Source of the DNA: Candidatus Accumulibacter adjunctus
Lineage (GTDB): Bacteria > Pseudomonadota > Gammaproteobacteria > Burkholderiales > Rhodocyclaceae
Direction: 5' to 3'
Assembly (NCBI GenBank): GCA_000585015.1
Contig: JFAX01000004.1
Location: 94,700-127,160 of the forward strand
DNA: 32,461 nt
The first letter of the stretch is position 1. Every line of letters starts with the position of its first letter. Made by a program: the position numbers and the translations under genes. Of this stretch, positions 1 through 7,648 are shown one piece after another. The notes below the pieces were generated by a model, which saw nothing but the letters and a program-made list of their open reading frames with translations, was not told the DNA's origin and ran no database searches.

Positions 1-74
1 TGGCAATACTCAAGGAATTCGGCGAACTGCTGGTCAGTTCGCGGCCGGGGCAGGCGGTCGGGGTCGTCAACGAG

Positions 75-932
75 ATGCGCGAGGGGACGGTGCAGTGCCT
101 CGGTCCGCACGGTCTGCACCGCATGAGCTACAGCGAATGGGGTGATGCCGCCAATCCGCGCGTCCTCATCTGCGTCCACGGCCTGACGCGCAACGGGCGC
201 GATTTCGATGTCCTGGCGAATGCGCTGGCCAGCGACTACCGTGTCGTCTGCCCCGACATCGTCGGTCGCGGGCGCAGCGATCGGCTGCCCTTTGCCGATG
301 ACTACGCGCTGCCGGTTTACGCCAACGACATCATGACCCTGATCGCCCGTCTCGGGGTCGATACGGTGCACTGGCTGGGGACGTCGATGGGCGGTCTCAT
401 CGGCATGTTCCTGTCGAGCCTGCCGGGATCGCCGATCAGGCGCATGGTGCTCAACGACGTCGGTCCGCTGATCGCGATGGATGCGCTGCAGCGGATTGGC
501 GAGTACCTCGGCAAGGCACCCGATTTCCCCGACCTTGCCGCCGCCGAGGCCTACGTGCGGGTCGTCTGCGCGCCTTTCGGCAACCTCAGCGATGCGCAGT
601 GGCGTTACATGGCGGTCGTCGGAACGCGACGCAAGGCCGACGGCAGCCTCGAGATGAACTACGACCGGGCGATTGCGCAGCCTTACCAGAAGGCCTATCT
701 CGAGGCCAAGGACATCAACCTGTGGCCCATGTACGATGCCATCGGCTGCCCGACGCTGGTGCTGCGCGGTGCGCAGTCGGACATCCTGCTGCACGACACG
801 GCAGCCGAGATGACGACGCGCGGGCCGCGCGCCCAGCTGGTCGAGGTCGCGGGCGTCGGACACGCGCCGATGTTCCTCGACGAGTTGCAGGTACGGATCG
901 TCCAGGACTTCCTGCTCGCCGGGCAGGGCTGA
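75..932 (+). CDS. alpha/beta-fold hydrolase
   Basis: A 285-residue alpha/beta hydrolase. The oxyanion-side motif VHGLTRNGRDFD is near residue 35, the nucleophile elbow GTSMGG carries Ser104, and the catalytic His is in GVGHAPMF near the C-terminus. The family cleaves esters, thioesters or C-C bonds; the substrate cannot be read here. It is followed 41 bp downstream by an acyl-CoA ligase and then a short-chain dehydrogenase on the same strand, which suggests a role in acyl or ring-cleavage product turnover. The ATG at 75 gives the usual N-terminus for this family, but the frame stays open to base 3 and a possible ?TG codon straddles the window edge, so an N-terminus about 25 residues longer cannot be excluded. 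Family is certain, substrate unknown. Confidence 0.85.
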   Translation: MREGTVQCLGPHGLHRMSYSEWGDAANPRVLICVHGLTRNGRDFDVLANALASDYRVVCPDIVGRGRSDRLPFADDYALPVYANDIMTLIARLGVDTVHWLGTSMGGLIGMFLSSLPGSPIRRMVLNDVGPLIAMDALQRIGEYLGKAPDFPDLAAAEAYVRVVCAPFGNLSDAQWRYMAVVGTRRKADGSLEMNYDRAIAQPYQKAYLEAKDINLWPMYDAIGCPTLVLRGAQSDILLHDTAAEMTTRGPRAQLVEVAGVGHAPMFLDELQVRIVQDFLLAGQG

Positions 933-973
933 GCGACCCCGGGCGCGCAGCTGCGTTGCGCGTCTTGCCACAG

Positions 974-2518
974 ATGAACCTGGCGCATCTTCTGGCGCGT
1001 ACCGCCCGGGTCTTCCCCGAGCGGCCGGCATTGCTGCTCGGAACGCGTGCCATCTCTTCCTATTCGGGGTTGGCGCGACGGGTGGCGGCGATCGCCGGCG
1101 CCCTGCGCGGCGCTTGCGGACTCCAGGCCGGCGAGCGGGTCGCGCTGCTCCTCGGCAATTGTCCGCAGTACCTCGAACTCCTCTACGCCATCTGGCATGC
1201 CGGTCTGGTTGCCGTGCCGATCAACAGCAAGCTGCACGCGCGCGAAGTCGCGTTCATCCTCGAGGATTCCCAGGCGTCGCTGCTGTTCTCCGGCGCCGGT
1301 GCCGCGCCATCGTCGCCAGCAGCGGCGATGTGGAGTGCATGCGTGCCGCGCTTGCGGATCATCGCCGTCGACGACGGCGATTACCAGCGGCTGGCTACCA
1401 GCGAGCCGATTGCCATCAGTGCCGCCGCGCCCGACGACCTCGCCTGGCTGTTCTACACCTCGGGAACCACCGGCCGCCCGAAGGGGGTGATGCTGTCGCA
1501 TCGCAACCTGCTGGCGATGACGCTTTCCTACTTCGCCGACGTCGATCAGGCACTGCCGGCGGACGGCATCCTGTACGCAGCGCCGATGTCGCATGGCGCG
1601 GGCATGTACAACTTCGTCCACGTGCTGGTCGGCGCGAGGCATGTCGTGCCGGAGTCGGGCGCTTTCGATGCGGCCGAGATCATCGAGTTGGCGCGCAGCC
1701 TGCGGCAGCTCTCGCTGTTCGCCGCGCCGACGATGGTCCGCCGTCTGGTCGACCGGGTGGCGGCACGGGGTGGCGATGGTGAGGGCATCAAGACCATCGT
1801 CTACGGCGGTGGGCCGATGTACCTCGCCGATGCCCAGCGCGCGCTGGCGGTGCTCGGCAACCGGCTGGTGCAGATCTACGGTCAGGGCGAGAGCCCGATG
1901 ACGATCACCGCCCTGTCGCGCCAGCACCATGCCGATCGCGATCACCCGCGCCACCTCGAACGACTGGCTTCGGTCGGGGTCGCGCACAGCGTCGTCGAGG
2001 TGATCGTCGCCGACGCCAACGGCCGCTCGCTGCCTGCCGGCGAGGTCGGCGAGATCCTCGTCCGCGGCGACACCGTGATGCAGGGATACTGGCACAACCC
2101 GCAGGCGACGGCGGCGACGCTGTACGGGGGCTGGCTGCATACCGGTGACGTCGGCAGCTTCGACGGCGATGGTTTCCTGACGCTGCGGGATCGCAGCAAG
2201 GACGTGATCATCAGCGGCGGCGCCAACATCTACCCGCGTGAGGTCGAGGAGGTGCTGCTGCAGCATCCGGCGGTCGCCGAGGTGGCGGTGGTCGGGCGGC
2301 CGAGCACGGAGTGGGGCGAGGAGGCCGTTGCCTTCGTCGTCTGCCGGCCGCCGATGACGGTGCCGGGCGGCGACCTCGACCAGCTGTGCCTGCAGTCGAT
2401 TGCCCGCTTCAAGCGACCGCGGGCGTACTTCTTCCTTGCCGAACTGCCGAAGAACCACTACGGCAAGGTGCTGAAGAACGAGTTGCGGCGGCGGTTCATG
2501 CCGCCAGGGGAGAACTGA
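974..2518 (+). CDS. AMP-dependent acyl-CoA ligase
   Basis: A 514-residue member of the ANL superfamily, which activates a carboxylic acid with ATP and transfers it to coenzyme A. The P-loop motif YTSGTTGRPKG spans residues 161-171, YGQGES is the A5-like motif, and GWLHTGDVG and DRSKDVIISGG are the adenylate-binding and hinge motifs. Lys498 in NHYGKVLK is the expected catalytic lysine of the C-terminal lid. Length is normal. The start is the ATG at 974, whose product begins MNLAHLLARTARVFPERPAL as expected for the family; the reading frame itself is open further upstream through the hydrolase gene. It lies between a hydrolase and a dehydrogenase on the same strand. Whether the substrate is a fatty, aromatic or alicyclic acid cannot be decided from sequence alone. 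Confidence 0.9.
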   Translation: MNLAHLLARTARVFPERPALLLGTRAISSYSGLARRVAAIAGALRGACGLQAGERVALLLGNCPQYLELLYAIWHAGLVAVPINSKLHAREVAFILEDSQASLLFSGAGAAPSSPAAAMWSACVPRLRIIAVDDGDYQRLATSEPIAISAAAPDDLAWLFYTSGTTGRPKGVMLSHRNLLAMTLSYFADVDQALPADGILYAAPMSHGAGMYNFVHVLVGARHVVPESGAFDAAEIIELARSLRQLSLFAAPTMVRRLVDRVAARGGDGEGIKTIVYGGGPMYLADAQRALAVLGNRLVQIYGQGESPMTITALSRQHHADRDHPRHLERLASVGVAHSVVEVIVADANGRSLPAGEVGEILVRGDTVMQGYWHNPQATAATLYGGWLHTGDVGSFDGDGFLTLRDRSKDVIISGGANIYPREVEEVLLQHPAVAEVAVVGRPSTEWGEEAVAFVVCRPPMTVPGGDLDQLCLQSIARFKRPRAYFFLAELPKNHYGKVLKNELRRRFMPPGEN

Positions 2519-2520
2519 GA

Positions 2521-3324
2521 ATGGCTGGCAGACTGCAGGACAAGGTTGCGATCGTCACCGGCAGCGGCTCGGTCGGTCCGGGCTGGGGCAACGGCAAGGC
2601 GATGTCGGTACTTTTTGCGCGCCAGGGCGCACGCGTGGTGGGTGTCGACATCGATGCCGCGGCGGCGGCGGCAACGCAGGACATCATCGACGGCGAGGGG
2701 GGGCAGGCGATCGCCGTCGTCGCCGACGTGACCTCGGGTGCCGACGTCGAGCGGCTGGTGGCAACGGCACTGGCGGCGTACGGGCGCATCGACATCCTGG
2801 TGAACAACGTCGGCATCGCCGTCGTCGGTGGCCCGGCCGAGCTCGACGAGGCGGCCTGGGAACGGGTGATGGCGGTGAACATCAAGAGCGCCTATCTCAC
2901 CTGCCACCACGTCCTGCCGGTGATGATCCGGCAGCGCGCCGGGGCGATCGTCAACAATGCGTCGGTCGCGGTGCGCGGCTGGGCAGGGGTCAACTACGGT
3001 TTCTATGCGGCGAGCAAGGGGGCGATGGTGGCGATGACGCGCACGATGGCGATCCGTCATGCGCCGGACGGCATCCGTGCCAACTGCGTCCTGCCCGGAC
3101 TGATGAACACGCCACTCGTGCATGCGGCGCTGACCCGGGTCTATGGCGAGGAAGGCGACATCGACAACCTGATCCGCAAGCGCGACGCACAGTGTCCGCT
3201 GGGCCGCATGGGAGACGCCTGGGACACCGCTTACGCGGCACTCTTTCTCGCCTCGGACGAAGCGAAGTACATCACCGCCACCGAGTTGCTGGTCGACGGC
3301 GGCCTGTCGGCACGCTTCGCCTGA
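2521..3324 (+). CDS. short-chain dehydrogenase/reductase (SDR)
   Basis: A 267-residue classical SDR using NAD(P). A Rossmann glycine-rich stretch TGSGSVGPGWG lies near residue 13 and NNVG (usually NNAG) near residue 95. The catalytic triad is Ser148, Tyr162 and Lys166 (YAASK), with normal 14- and 4-residue spacing. The glycine-rich loop is a few residues longer than the usual TGxxxGxG, a small oddity. The ATG at 2521 lies two bases after the ligase stop, so the two are almost certainly co-translated; the purine-rich GGGGAGAA before the ligase stop can serve as ribosome binding site. Likely a beta-hydroxyacyl or alcohol dehydrogenase step of the same pathway as the ligase (inference). Confidence 0.9.
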   Translation: MAGRLQDKVAIVTGSGSVGPGWGNGKAMSVLFARQGARVVGVDIDAAAAAATQDIIDGEGGQAIAVVADVTSGADVERLVATALAAYGRIDILVNNVGIAVVGGPAELDEAAWERVMAVNIKSAYLTCHHVLPVMIRQRAGAIVNNASVAVRGWAGVNYGFYAASKGAMVAMTRTMAIRHAPDGIRANCVLPGLMNTPLVHAALTRVYGEEGDIDNLIRKRDAQCPLGRMGDAWDTAYAALFLASDEAKYITATELLVDGGLSARFA

Positions 3325-3329
3325 GAGGT

Positions 3330-3379
3330 GCTTGGCGTCCCGCCGCGAAGCGGGCCAGGCTCAACCCGTACGGCCAAGC
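3330..3379. terminator. nested inverted repeat between convergent genes
   Basis: Between the SDR stop and the SIR2-like stop, GCTTGGC (3330-3336) pairs with GCCAAGC (3373-3379). A smaller hairpin CCCGC/GCGGG lies inside it. The position between convergent genes fits a bidirectional terminator, but there is no T-tract on either strand. Confidence 0.35.
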
Positions 3380-3389
3380 CGTCGCGCGA

Positions 3390-4715
3390 CTACGCCAGCG
3401 AGCGGATCAGGCCCGGGATCTCGCTGAAGTCATCGAACCAGATCGGCCGCACGCCGATCGACACGTAGCGCGCCGATGCATGGGCCACCTCGTCGGCGGT
3501 GGCGGTGGCGAAGGGCGCATCGCCCGGCCAGCGCAGGAGCGCGTAGTGGTAGCGGCCAGGCAGCGCGCGCGCCGCCTGGCGCAGCAGATCGTTCATCGCT
3601 TCGTCGTCGAATGAACAGCCAACGTAGAGCGCGTGCCGCACGGGATTCGCCAGGCACCTGGCGAACACCTCGCCGACGATCCCGTCCAGGCTGCCGCCAT
3701 AGGTTCTGGTGTACTGCGAGGTGGCAAAGACGAACTGCACCTGCGTGATCAGGAACAGCCGGCGCGGTGTGTAGCCGTGCAGGTGGTAGATGGGCTGGTG
3801 CAGGCCATTCGGCCCCCTTTGGCGCGCGGTCTCGTTCGGATCTCCGGCAAGCTGCTTGCCGCGCATGGCATAGGCGGCACGTGCCAGGCCGAGATCGTCG
3901 AGGGCCTCGCCCATCAGGTCGTCGAAGTTGTAGGTGATGATCGCGTCCCAGCCTGGGAAGACGCCACCTCGGTCGGCGACCGCGATCGGTGCGGCGAGTT
4001 CGGCAATCGCCTGATGGATCGCACCGGGGCGGCGCTGCCCCTCGTAGAGAATCCCGGTCAGATCGGTGAACAGCGCCTGGCCGAGGAAGTCGTGACAGAT
4101 CTGCGCGCCCTCCATGAGCGCTTCGACATCCGCGGTGCCGGCGTCGATCAGCGCCAGCACGGTCCGCGCGCGCGACTCCGCGTCTGCCGGCAGACGCTCG
4201 TTGCCGGTCACCACGCGCCGGTACTCACGGTTGTCCGGCGTGCTCTCCGCGGTCAGGCGCAGCTCGCCGATCTCCCGGCCCTGCTCGCTGAGGCGCGCCA
4301 GCAGTCGCCGCACCAGAGCCGCCCAGGAGGGGCCGCCGGCGTCCATCGTCGCCCCGGCGCCGATGACCACCGACAGGCACGATGCACGGCGGATCCAGCG
4401 CATCAAGCCGAGGTCGAGATCCCTCTGCAGCGGACCGAGTGCCGCGCGATGGGGCTCGAAAGCAGCGCTCAGCCAGCGCGCCTTGAGCGCTTGTTCACCG
4501 AGGCAATCGCCATCAGCCCGTGGCCCGGCTTGGCGCTGGCCGGCCTCGGCCATCTGCACGGCGCGGTAGAGGCCGTTGATCTGGCTCTCGATCTCGAAGA
4601 ACGCCGAGCCAATCTCGTCGCTCTCGACCAGGCGGGCGAATTCCTCTGGTTGCCAGCGCCGCGCGGCGAAGAGGCTGGCCCAGTCGCGGCGGCGTTTCGA
4701 TGGTCCGACGATCAT
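3390..4715 (-). CDS. SIR2-like domain protein (possible defence NADase)
   Basis: A 441-residue protein with an apparently complete SIR2-type NAD-binding domain. GAGATMDAGGPSW is at 119-131, TYNFDDL at 261-267, HLHG (the usual catalytic His region) at 311-314, and GCSFDDEAM at 366-374. About 110 residues without recognisable motifs precede the domain. I see no zinc-binding cysteine set of classical deacetylase sirtuins, and this layout is typical of the SIR2-like domains of bacterial anti-phage NADases. The start at 4715 is chosen because the family-like protein begins there and the longer frame runs back through the 6S RNA gene; no good ribosome binding site is visible. It starts 40 bp beyond the 6S terminator and has no visible promoter. 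The NADase and defence roles are inference. Confidence 0.75.
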   Translation of the reverse strand: MIVGPSKRRRDWASLFAARRWQPEEFARLVESDEIGSAFFEIESQINGLYRAVQMAEAGQRQAGPRADGDCLGEQALKARWLSAAFEPHRAALGPLQRDLDLGLMRWIRRASCLSVVIGAGATMDAGGPSWAALVRRLLARLSEQGREIGELRLTAESTPDNREYRRVVTGNERLPADAESRARTVLALIDAGTADVEALMEGAQICHDFLGQALFTDLTGILYEGQRRPGAIHQAIAELAAPIAVADRGGVFPGWDAIITYNFDDLMGEALDDLGLARAAYAMRGKQLAGDPNETARQRGPNGLHQPIYHLHGYTPRRLFLITQVQFVFATSQYTRTYGGSLDGIVGEVFARCLANPVRHALYVGCSFDDEAMNDLLRQAARALPGRYHYALLRWPGDAPFATATADEVAHASARYVSIGVRPIWFDDFSEIPGLIRSLA

Positions 4716-4754
4716 TGCAGCACAGACTTCGTTGCCGGCAGGCGCGGCGGCAAG

Positions 4755-4783
4755 AAAAAAAACGCGGAACCGATGGTTCCGCG
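4755..4783 (-). terminator. intrinsic terminator of 6S RNA
   Basis: On the minus strand a perfect 9-bp stem CGCGGAACC/GGTTCCGCG with a 3-nt loop is followed directly by eight T residues. It lies 10 nt beyond the 3' end of the 6S RNA and separates it from the SIR2-like gene. Confidence 0.9.
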
Positions 4784-4792
4784 CTGTCGAGT

Positions 4793-4976
4793 ATGGTCCC
4801 CGCGAGTGCCGCCAGGCCGGCATCCTGAACCTCGGTTCAGTTAGGTCACTTCCCTTCCGCATCAGGCACGCCCGACATTTGGGGCGCACACAACAGCGGT
4901 TTCCATGGTCTGCGACCAATGCCAATTTGCATTGGTTCAAGGAATCTATGACCTTGACGAACACCGCAGGGAACTC
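4793..4976 (-). ncRNA. ssrS: 6S RNA
   Basis: About 184 nt, the usual length of 6S RNA, located directly downstream of zapA as in many proteobacteria. The 5' arm CCCTGCGGTGTTCG and the 3' arm CTGGCGGCACTCGCGGGGA form the closing stem and match the conserved ends of the E. coli molecule (CTCTGAGATGTTCG and CTGCGGCGGCATCTCGG). The 3' half contains a CTGAACC...GGTTCAG hairpin equivalent to the E. coli CCTTGAACC/GGTTCAAGG stem. 6S RNA binds sigma70 RNA polymerase holoenzyme and dampens transcription in stationary phase. No clear -10 box lies just upstream of the 5' end, which is only about 23 nt from the zapA stop, so it may be processed from the zapB-zapA transcript. End positions are good to a few bases. 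Confidence 0.9.
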
Positions 4977-4998
4977 TGCTGGAGGCTGCGACCGCTAC

Positions 4999-5331
4999 CT
5001 ATTCCAACTTCAGGATTGCATCGAGCTCAGCCTCCATGGAAGAAATTCTACGCCTAAGCGCTTCCATGTCCAGAGCTATTTCGGATTCAATTTTCTGATG
5101 TTGCGCAACGACTCCCTGATCGAGCCCGAGGTGTTCGTGGGCGATGTTGAGGGCAGCCATGACGGCAATCCTCTCGGCGATGTTGTTCCGCGTCTTCTCG
5201 GCGATGTCGCGCATCTTGCCGTCGACGTAGCCGGCGGCGTTGAGCAGCGCGCCTCGCTGGTCGGGCGGGCAAGCGACCCGGTATTCCTTGCCGAGCAGGG
5301 TGATGTCGAGAAAACTGGCGTCGTTGGGCAT
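4999..5331 (-). CDS. zapA: cell division protein ZapA
   Basis: A 110-residue ZapA, normal length (about 109 in E. coli). The N-terminal part (DITLLGKEYRVACPP) is the FtsZ-interacting globular domain, followed by LNAAGYVDGKMRDIAEK and a C-terminal coiled coil (QKIESEIALDMEALRRRI onward). ZapA cross-links FtsZ filaments at the division septum. The ATG at 5331 is chosen because the product begins right at the domain, and the longer frame upstream would overlap the zapB-like gene. It lies 13 bp after the zapB-like stop and just before 6S RNA, so the three are probably one transcript. Confidence 0.92.
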   Translation of the reverse strand: MPNDASFLDITLLGKEYRVACPPDQRGALLNAAGYVDGKMRDIAEKTRNNIAERIAVMAALNIAHEHLGLDQGVVAQHQKIESEIALDMEALRRRISSMEAELDAILKLE

Positions 5332-5344
5332 CGTTTCCGGCCTT

Positions 5345-5545
5345 TCAGCTCTTGCCTTCGGGCAGTTGGCCGGCAAGCCGCTCCAGGCGGGCAGTGGCGG
5401 CCGCCATGCGCTCGGCAAGACTGTTCCTGTCCCTTTCAGCGACGGAGAGCTGCTCGCGCAGCCGTTCGTTCTCGCTGCGCAGGCTGCGGCAGAGCGCGAC
5501 CACCTGGCTCACCTTGCTCTCGAGTGCGTTGAGTTCATTCAGCAT
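5345..5545 (-). CDS. ZapB-like coiled-coil protein (TIGR02449-type)
   Basis: A 66-residue, almost wholly coiled-coil protein with heptad leucines and many Glu/Arg residues, beginning MLNELNALESKVSQVVALC. Small proteins of this kind directly precede zapA in many beta- and gammaproteobacteria and are thought to help organise the Z-ring, as ZapB does. Its ATG lies only 7 nt after a strong -10 box, leaving no room for a Shine-Dalgarno sequence, so its mRNA may be leaderless. First gene of the zapB-like/zapA/6S RNA unit. Confidence 0.85.
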   Translation of the reverse strand: MLNELNALESKVSQVVALCRSLRSENERLREQLSVAERDRNSLAERMAAATARLERLAGQLPEGKS

Positions 5546-5552
5546 GGGCCGG

Positions 5553-5582
5553 ACTATAGATTCAACAGGTGCGTCCGGTCAA
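5553..5582 (-). promoter_or_regulatory. sigma70 promoter of the zapB-like/zapA unit
   Basis: On the minus strand a -35 TTGACC (5582-5577), an 18-bp spacer and a -10 TATAGT (5558-5553), each one or two bases from consensus. The ATG of the zapB-like gene begins 8 bases after the last base of the -10, which is where transcription would normally start. Confidence 0.7.
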
Positions 5583-5673
5583 GGCGCAGATCCGGCCGGC
5601 AGTTCGTGGACTGGTCGGCGGGCCGCGCAGCGCCCTTGCGTGCCGCGATGGCCGCTCGCCGACAGCCAGGCGC

Positions 5674-7431
5674 TCAAGGCGGCGCAGGCGAGGCGGGAAT
5701 CACAGGCCGCTGCTGATGGGACTGCTTGCGGCGATACATGTCGGCGTCCGCGTGCTGGACGAGCGATTCGACGTCGCTGCCATCCTCGGGATACATCGCC
5801 AGTCCGACCGATGCCCCGGTGCCGGGCGCGGCGGCCGTCGGATCGACTGCCCGCAATGGCTCGCCGAGCATCGCCTCGAGGTGGGCGCGGGCGCCTTCGG
5901 CGTCGTCGCGACTGTGCACGGCATCGAGCATGACGACGAACTCGTCGCCGGCATAGCGTCCCACGAGATCGCGACTGCGCAGCCCGGCGCGCATCCGCTG
6001 TGCCATTTCCTGCAGGACGCGGTCGCCGACGTCGTGACCGAAACGGTCGTTGATGTGCTTGAAATCATTGAGGTCGACGAACAGGATGGCGAAGGGGCGT
6101 GGTTCGGGCCGCTCGAGCTGCCGGGCCAGCCGTTCGGCCACCCGGCGCATGAAGGCCTCGCGGTTGGCGAGGCCGGTCAGGCGGTCGCTGAGCAGTTTCG
6201 TCTGCATGAGCCGGAAGCTCTTCGCCAGATCACCGATCTCGTCGCTGCGGGCGACGTCGAAGGCAGCATTGAGGTCCCCATCGCCGACCCGCCGTGCCGC
6301 CAGTGCCAACTGCTTGAGGTCGTGGGCAACGACCGAGAGCACCATGAAGCCGATGGCGATGGTCAGCAGTGAGGCGCACAGGGAAACGACGACGGTGCGT
6401 TCGAAGTTCCTCGTCACCTCGCCGAGGAAATCGGCACGTGGCACGGCCGTGACGATGATCCAGTCGAGACCGGCGGTGTCGCGGATGCGGGCGAATGCTG
6501 CCTCGACCTGCTGTCCGTCGGCAGCCTCGAAGACCGCCGTGTGCGGCTGCATGTCATCGCCGGCATCACGCACCAGCCTTTCGATCGCACGATGCGTGGC
6601 GACGATCAGAGGATCGTCGCTGTCGCGGGCGTTGAGCCGCACATTGTTGCCGCTCGCGTCCTGCCGCAGGTGCGGACCACGCGAGGTGCCGACCAGGTTG
6701 CCATCGGTTTCGACGACGTAGGCGATGCCGTTCGCGCTCAGCTTGAGCGAGCGCAGGAAGTCGTTGACATGCTGCAGCGAGAGGTCGGTAGCGACGACGC
6801 CCTGGAAATCGCCGTGCGCGTTGTTGACCCGACGGGCGCGGGTCGCGACCAGCTCCTCGGTCCTGAAATCGATGTAGACAGCCGTCCAGGTATGCAGCGG
6901 CGCGTTCTGTCCGGACTTGAACCAAGGCCGCTCGCGTGGTTCGAAAATGCGCGTCTCGCGCACCGGCTGGCGCAGCTCGCCGCTGATGCCGGAGAAGCGG
7001 TAGATCGTTCGCGGGCCATCCCCGCGCGTGCGCAGGCGCAGTTCGGCATCGCTCGCCGAATGTCGCCAGAGGCCGAAAAACTGGCCATTGCGATCGCCGT
7101 AGTAGGCGTAGTTGTTTGGCTGACGATGCACCGAGGTCGCCAGCCAGAAGCGCGTCCGCAGGTTGGCGAGGTCGTCGGCGATGTCGTCAGGGGCAGCGAC
7201 GTCGGCTGGAAAAGCGGTTTCGAGGACGGCGCTCGAGCCGGAGACGTGGCGTTCGGCGGCCTGCGCGATGCGGTACACCATCTCGGAGAGCAGTTGCTTC
7301 GACAGGGTGTCGACAGCGACCCGGCCGGCAGCGTAGGAGAGGGCGCCGATCGTCGCTGCCAGCAGCAGGACCAGGAGCACATACGGCAGCGTCAGCATCT
7401 GGCGTAGTGACAGGTATTGCAGCAGCTTCAT
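5674..7431 (-). CDS. Cache-HAMP-GGDEF diguanylate cyclase
   Basis: A 585-residue membrane sensor. A transmembrane segment lies near residues 15-38, followed by a periplasmic double-Cache-like domain (about 40-330, with RPWFKSGQ and VVATDLSLQHVNDFL), a second transmembrane segment, a HAMP linker (VGDGDLNAAFDVARSDEIGDL) and a C-terminal GGDEF domain. The active-site motif is AGDEF (residues 494-498), a tolerated variant of GGDEF. The inhibitory I-site RSRD lies the standard five residues before it, so product feedback is expected. It should make c-di-GMP in response to an unknown periplasmic ligand. The ATG at 7431 is preferred over an upstream GTG (7437) because GAGGA sits at good distance. 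It lies 217 bp downstream of the bacteriohemerythrin gene on the same strand. Confidence 0.9.
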   Translation of the reverse strand: MKLLQYLSLRQMLTLPYVLLVLLLAATIGALSYAAGRVAVDTLSKQLLSEMVYRIAQAAERHVSGSSAVLETAFPADVAAPDDIADDLANLRTRFWLATSVHRQPNNYAYYGDRNGQFFGLWRHSASDAELRLRTRGDGPRTIYRFSGISGELRQPVRETRIFEPRERPWFKSGQNAPLHTWTAVYIDFRTEELVATRARRVNNAHGDFQGVVATDLSLQHVNDFLRSLKLSANGIAYVVETDGNLVGTSRGPHLRQDASGNNVRLNARDSDDPLIVATHRAIERLVRDAGDDMQPHTAVFEAADGQQVEAAFARIRDTAGLDWIIVTAVPRADFLGEVTRNFERTVVVSLCASLLTIAIGFMVLSVVAHDLKQLALAARRVGDGDLNAAFDVARSDEIGDLAKSFRLMQTKLLSDRLTGLANREAFMRRVAERLARQLERPEPRPFAILFVDLNDFKHINDRFGHDVGDRVLQEMAQRMRAGLRSRDLVGRYAGDEFVVMLDAVHSRDDAEGARAHLEAMLGEPLRAVDPTAAAPGTGASVGLAMYPEDGSDVESLVQHADADMYRRKQSHQQRPVIPASPAPP

Positions 7432-7648
7432 CGACACATGTCCTCAGCGGCAGGGCGCGAAGCAGGCGGTGGGTGGCCGGCGAGGAATGCCGTGGCGACA
7501 ATTGCCCTCCTTCGCATCCGCTCCGCCGACATTGGCGAAGCTTGAGCGAGCGACTGTGGGCCGGTTGCCGGCCGCGCGCGGTGATGGATGTCACGGCCCG
7601 GATCAAGAAGAGCCCGGCGGCAGCCCCGCCGTCGCCGCGTTGCCCTGC

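Noticed and set aside
695..2458. A 587-codon minus-strand frame opposite the acyl-CoA ligase
   Set aside because: Shadow composition; the plus strand has all ligase motifs.
4716..4964. N-terminal extension of the SIR2-like protein by 83 residues
   Set aside because: This stretch is the 6S RNA and its terminator; the translation (Cys/Arg-rich) is not protein-like.
7600..7648. GC-rich hairpin CGGCGG/CCGCCG after the bacteriohemerythrin gene as a terminator
   Set aside because: Only a weak, interrupted T-run follows, and such stems are frequent by chance at this GC content.
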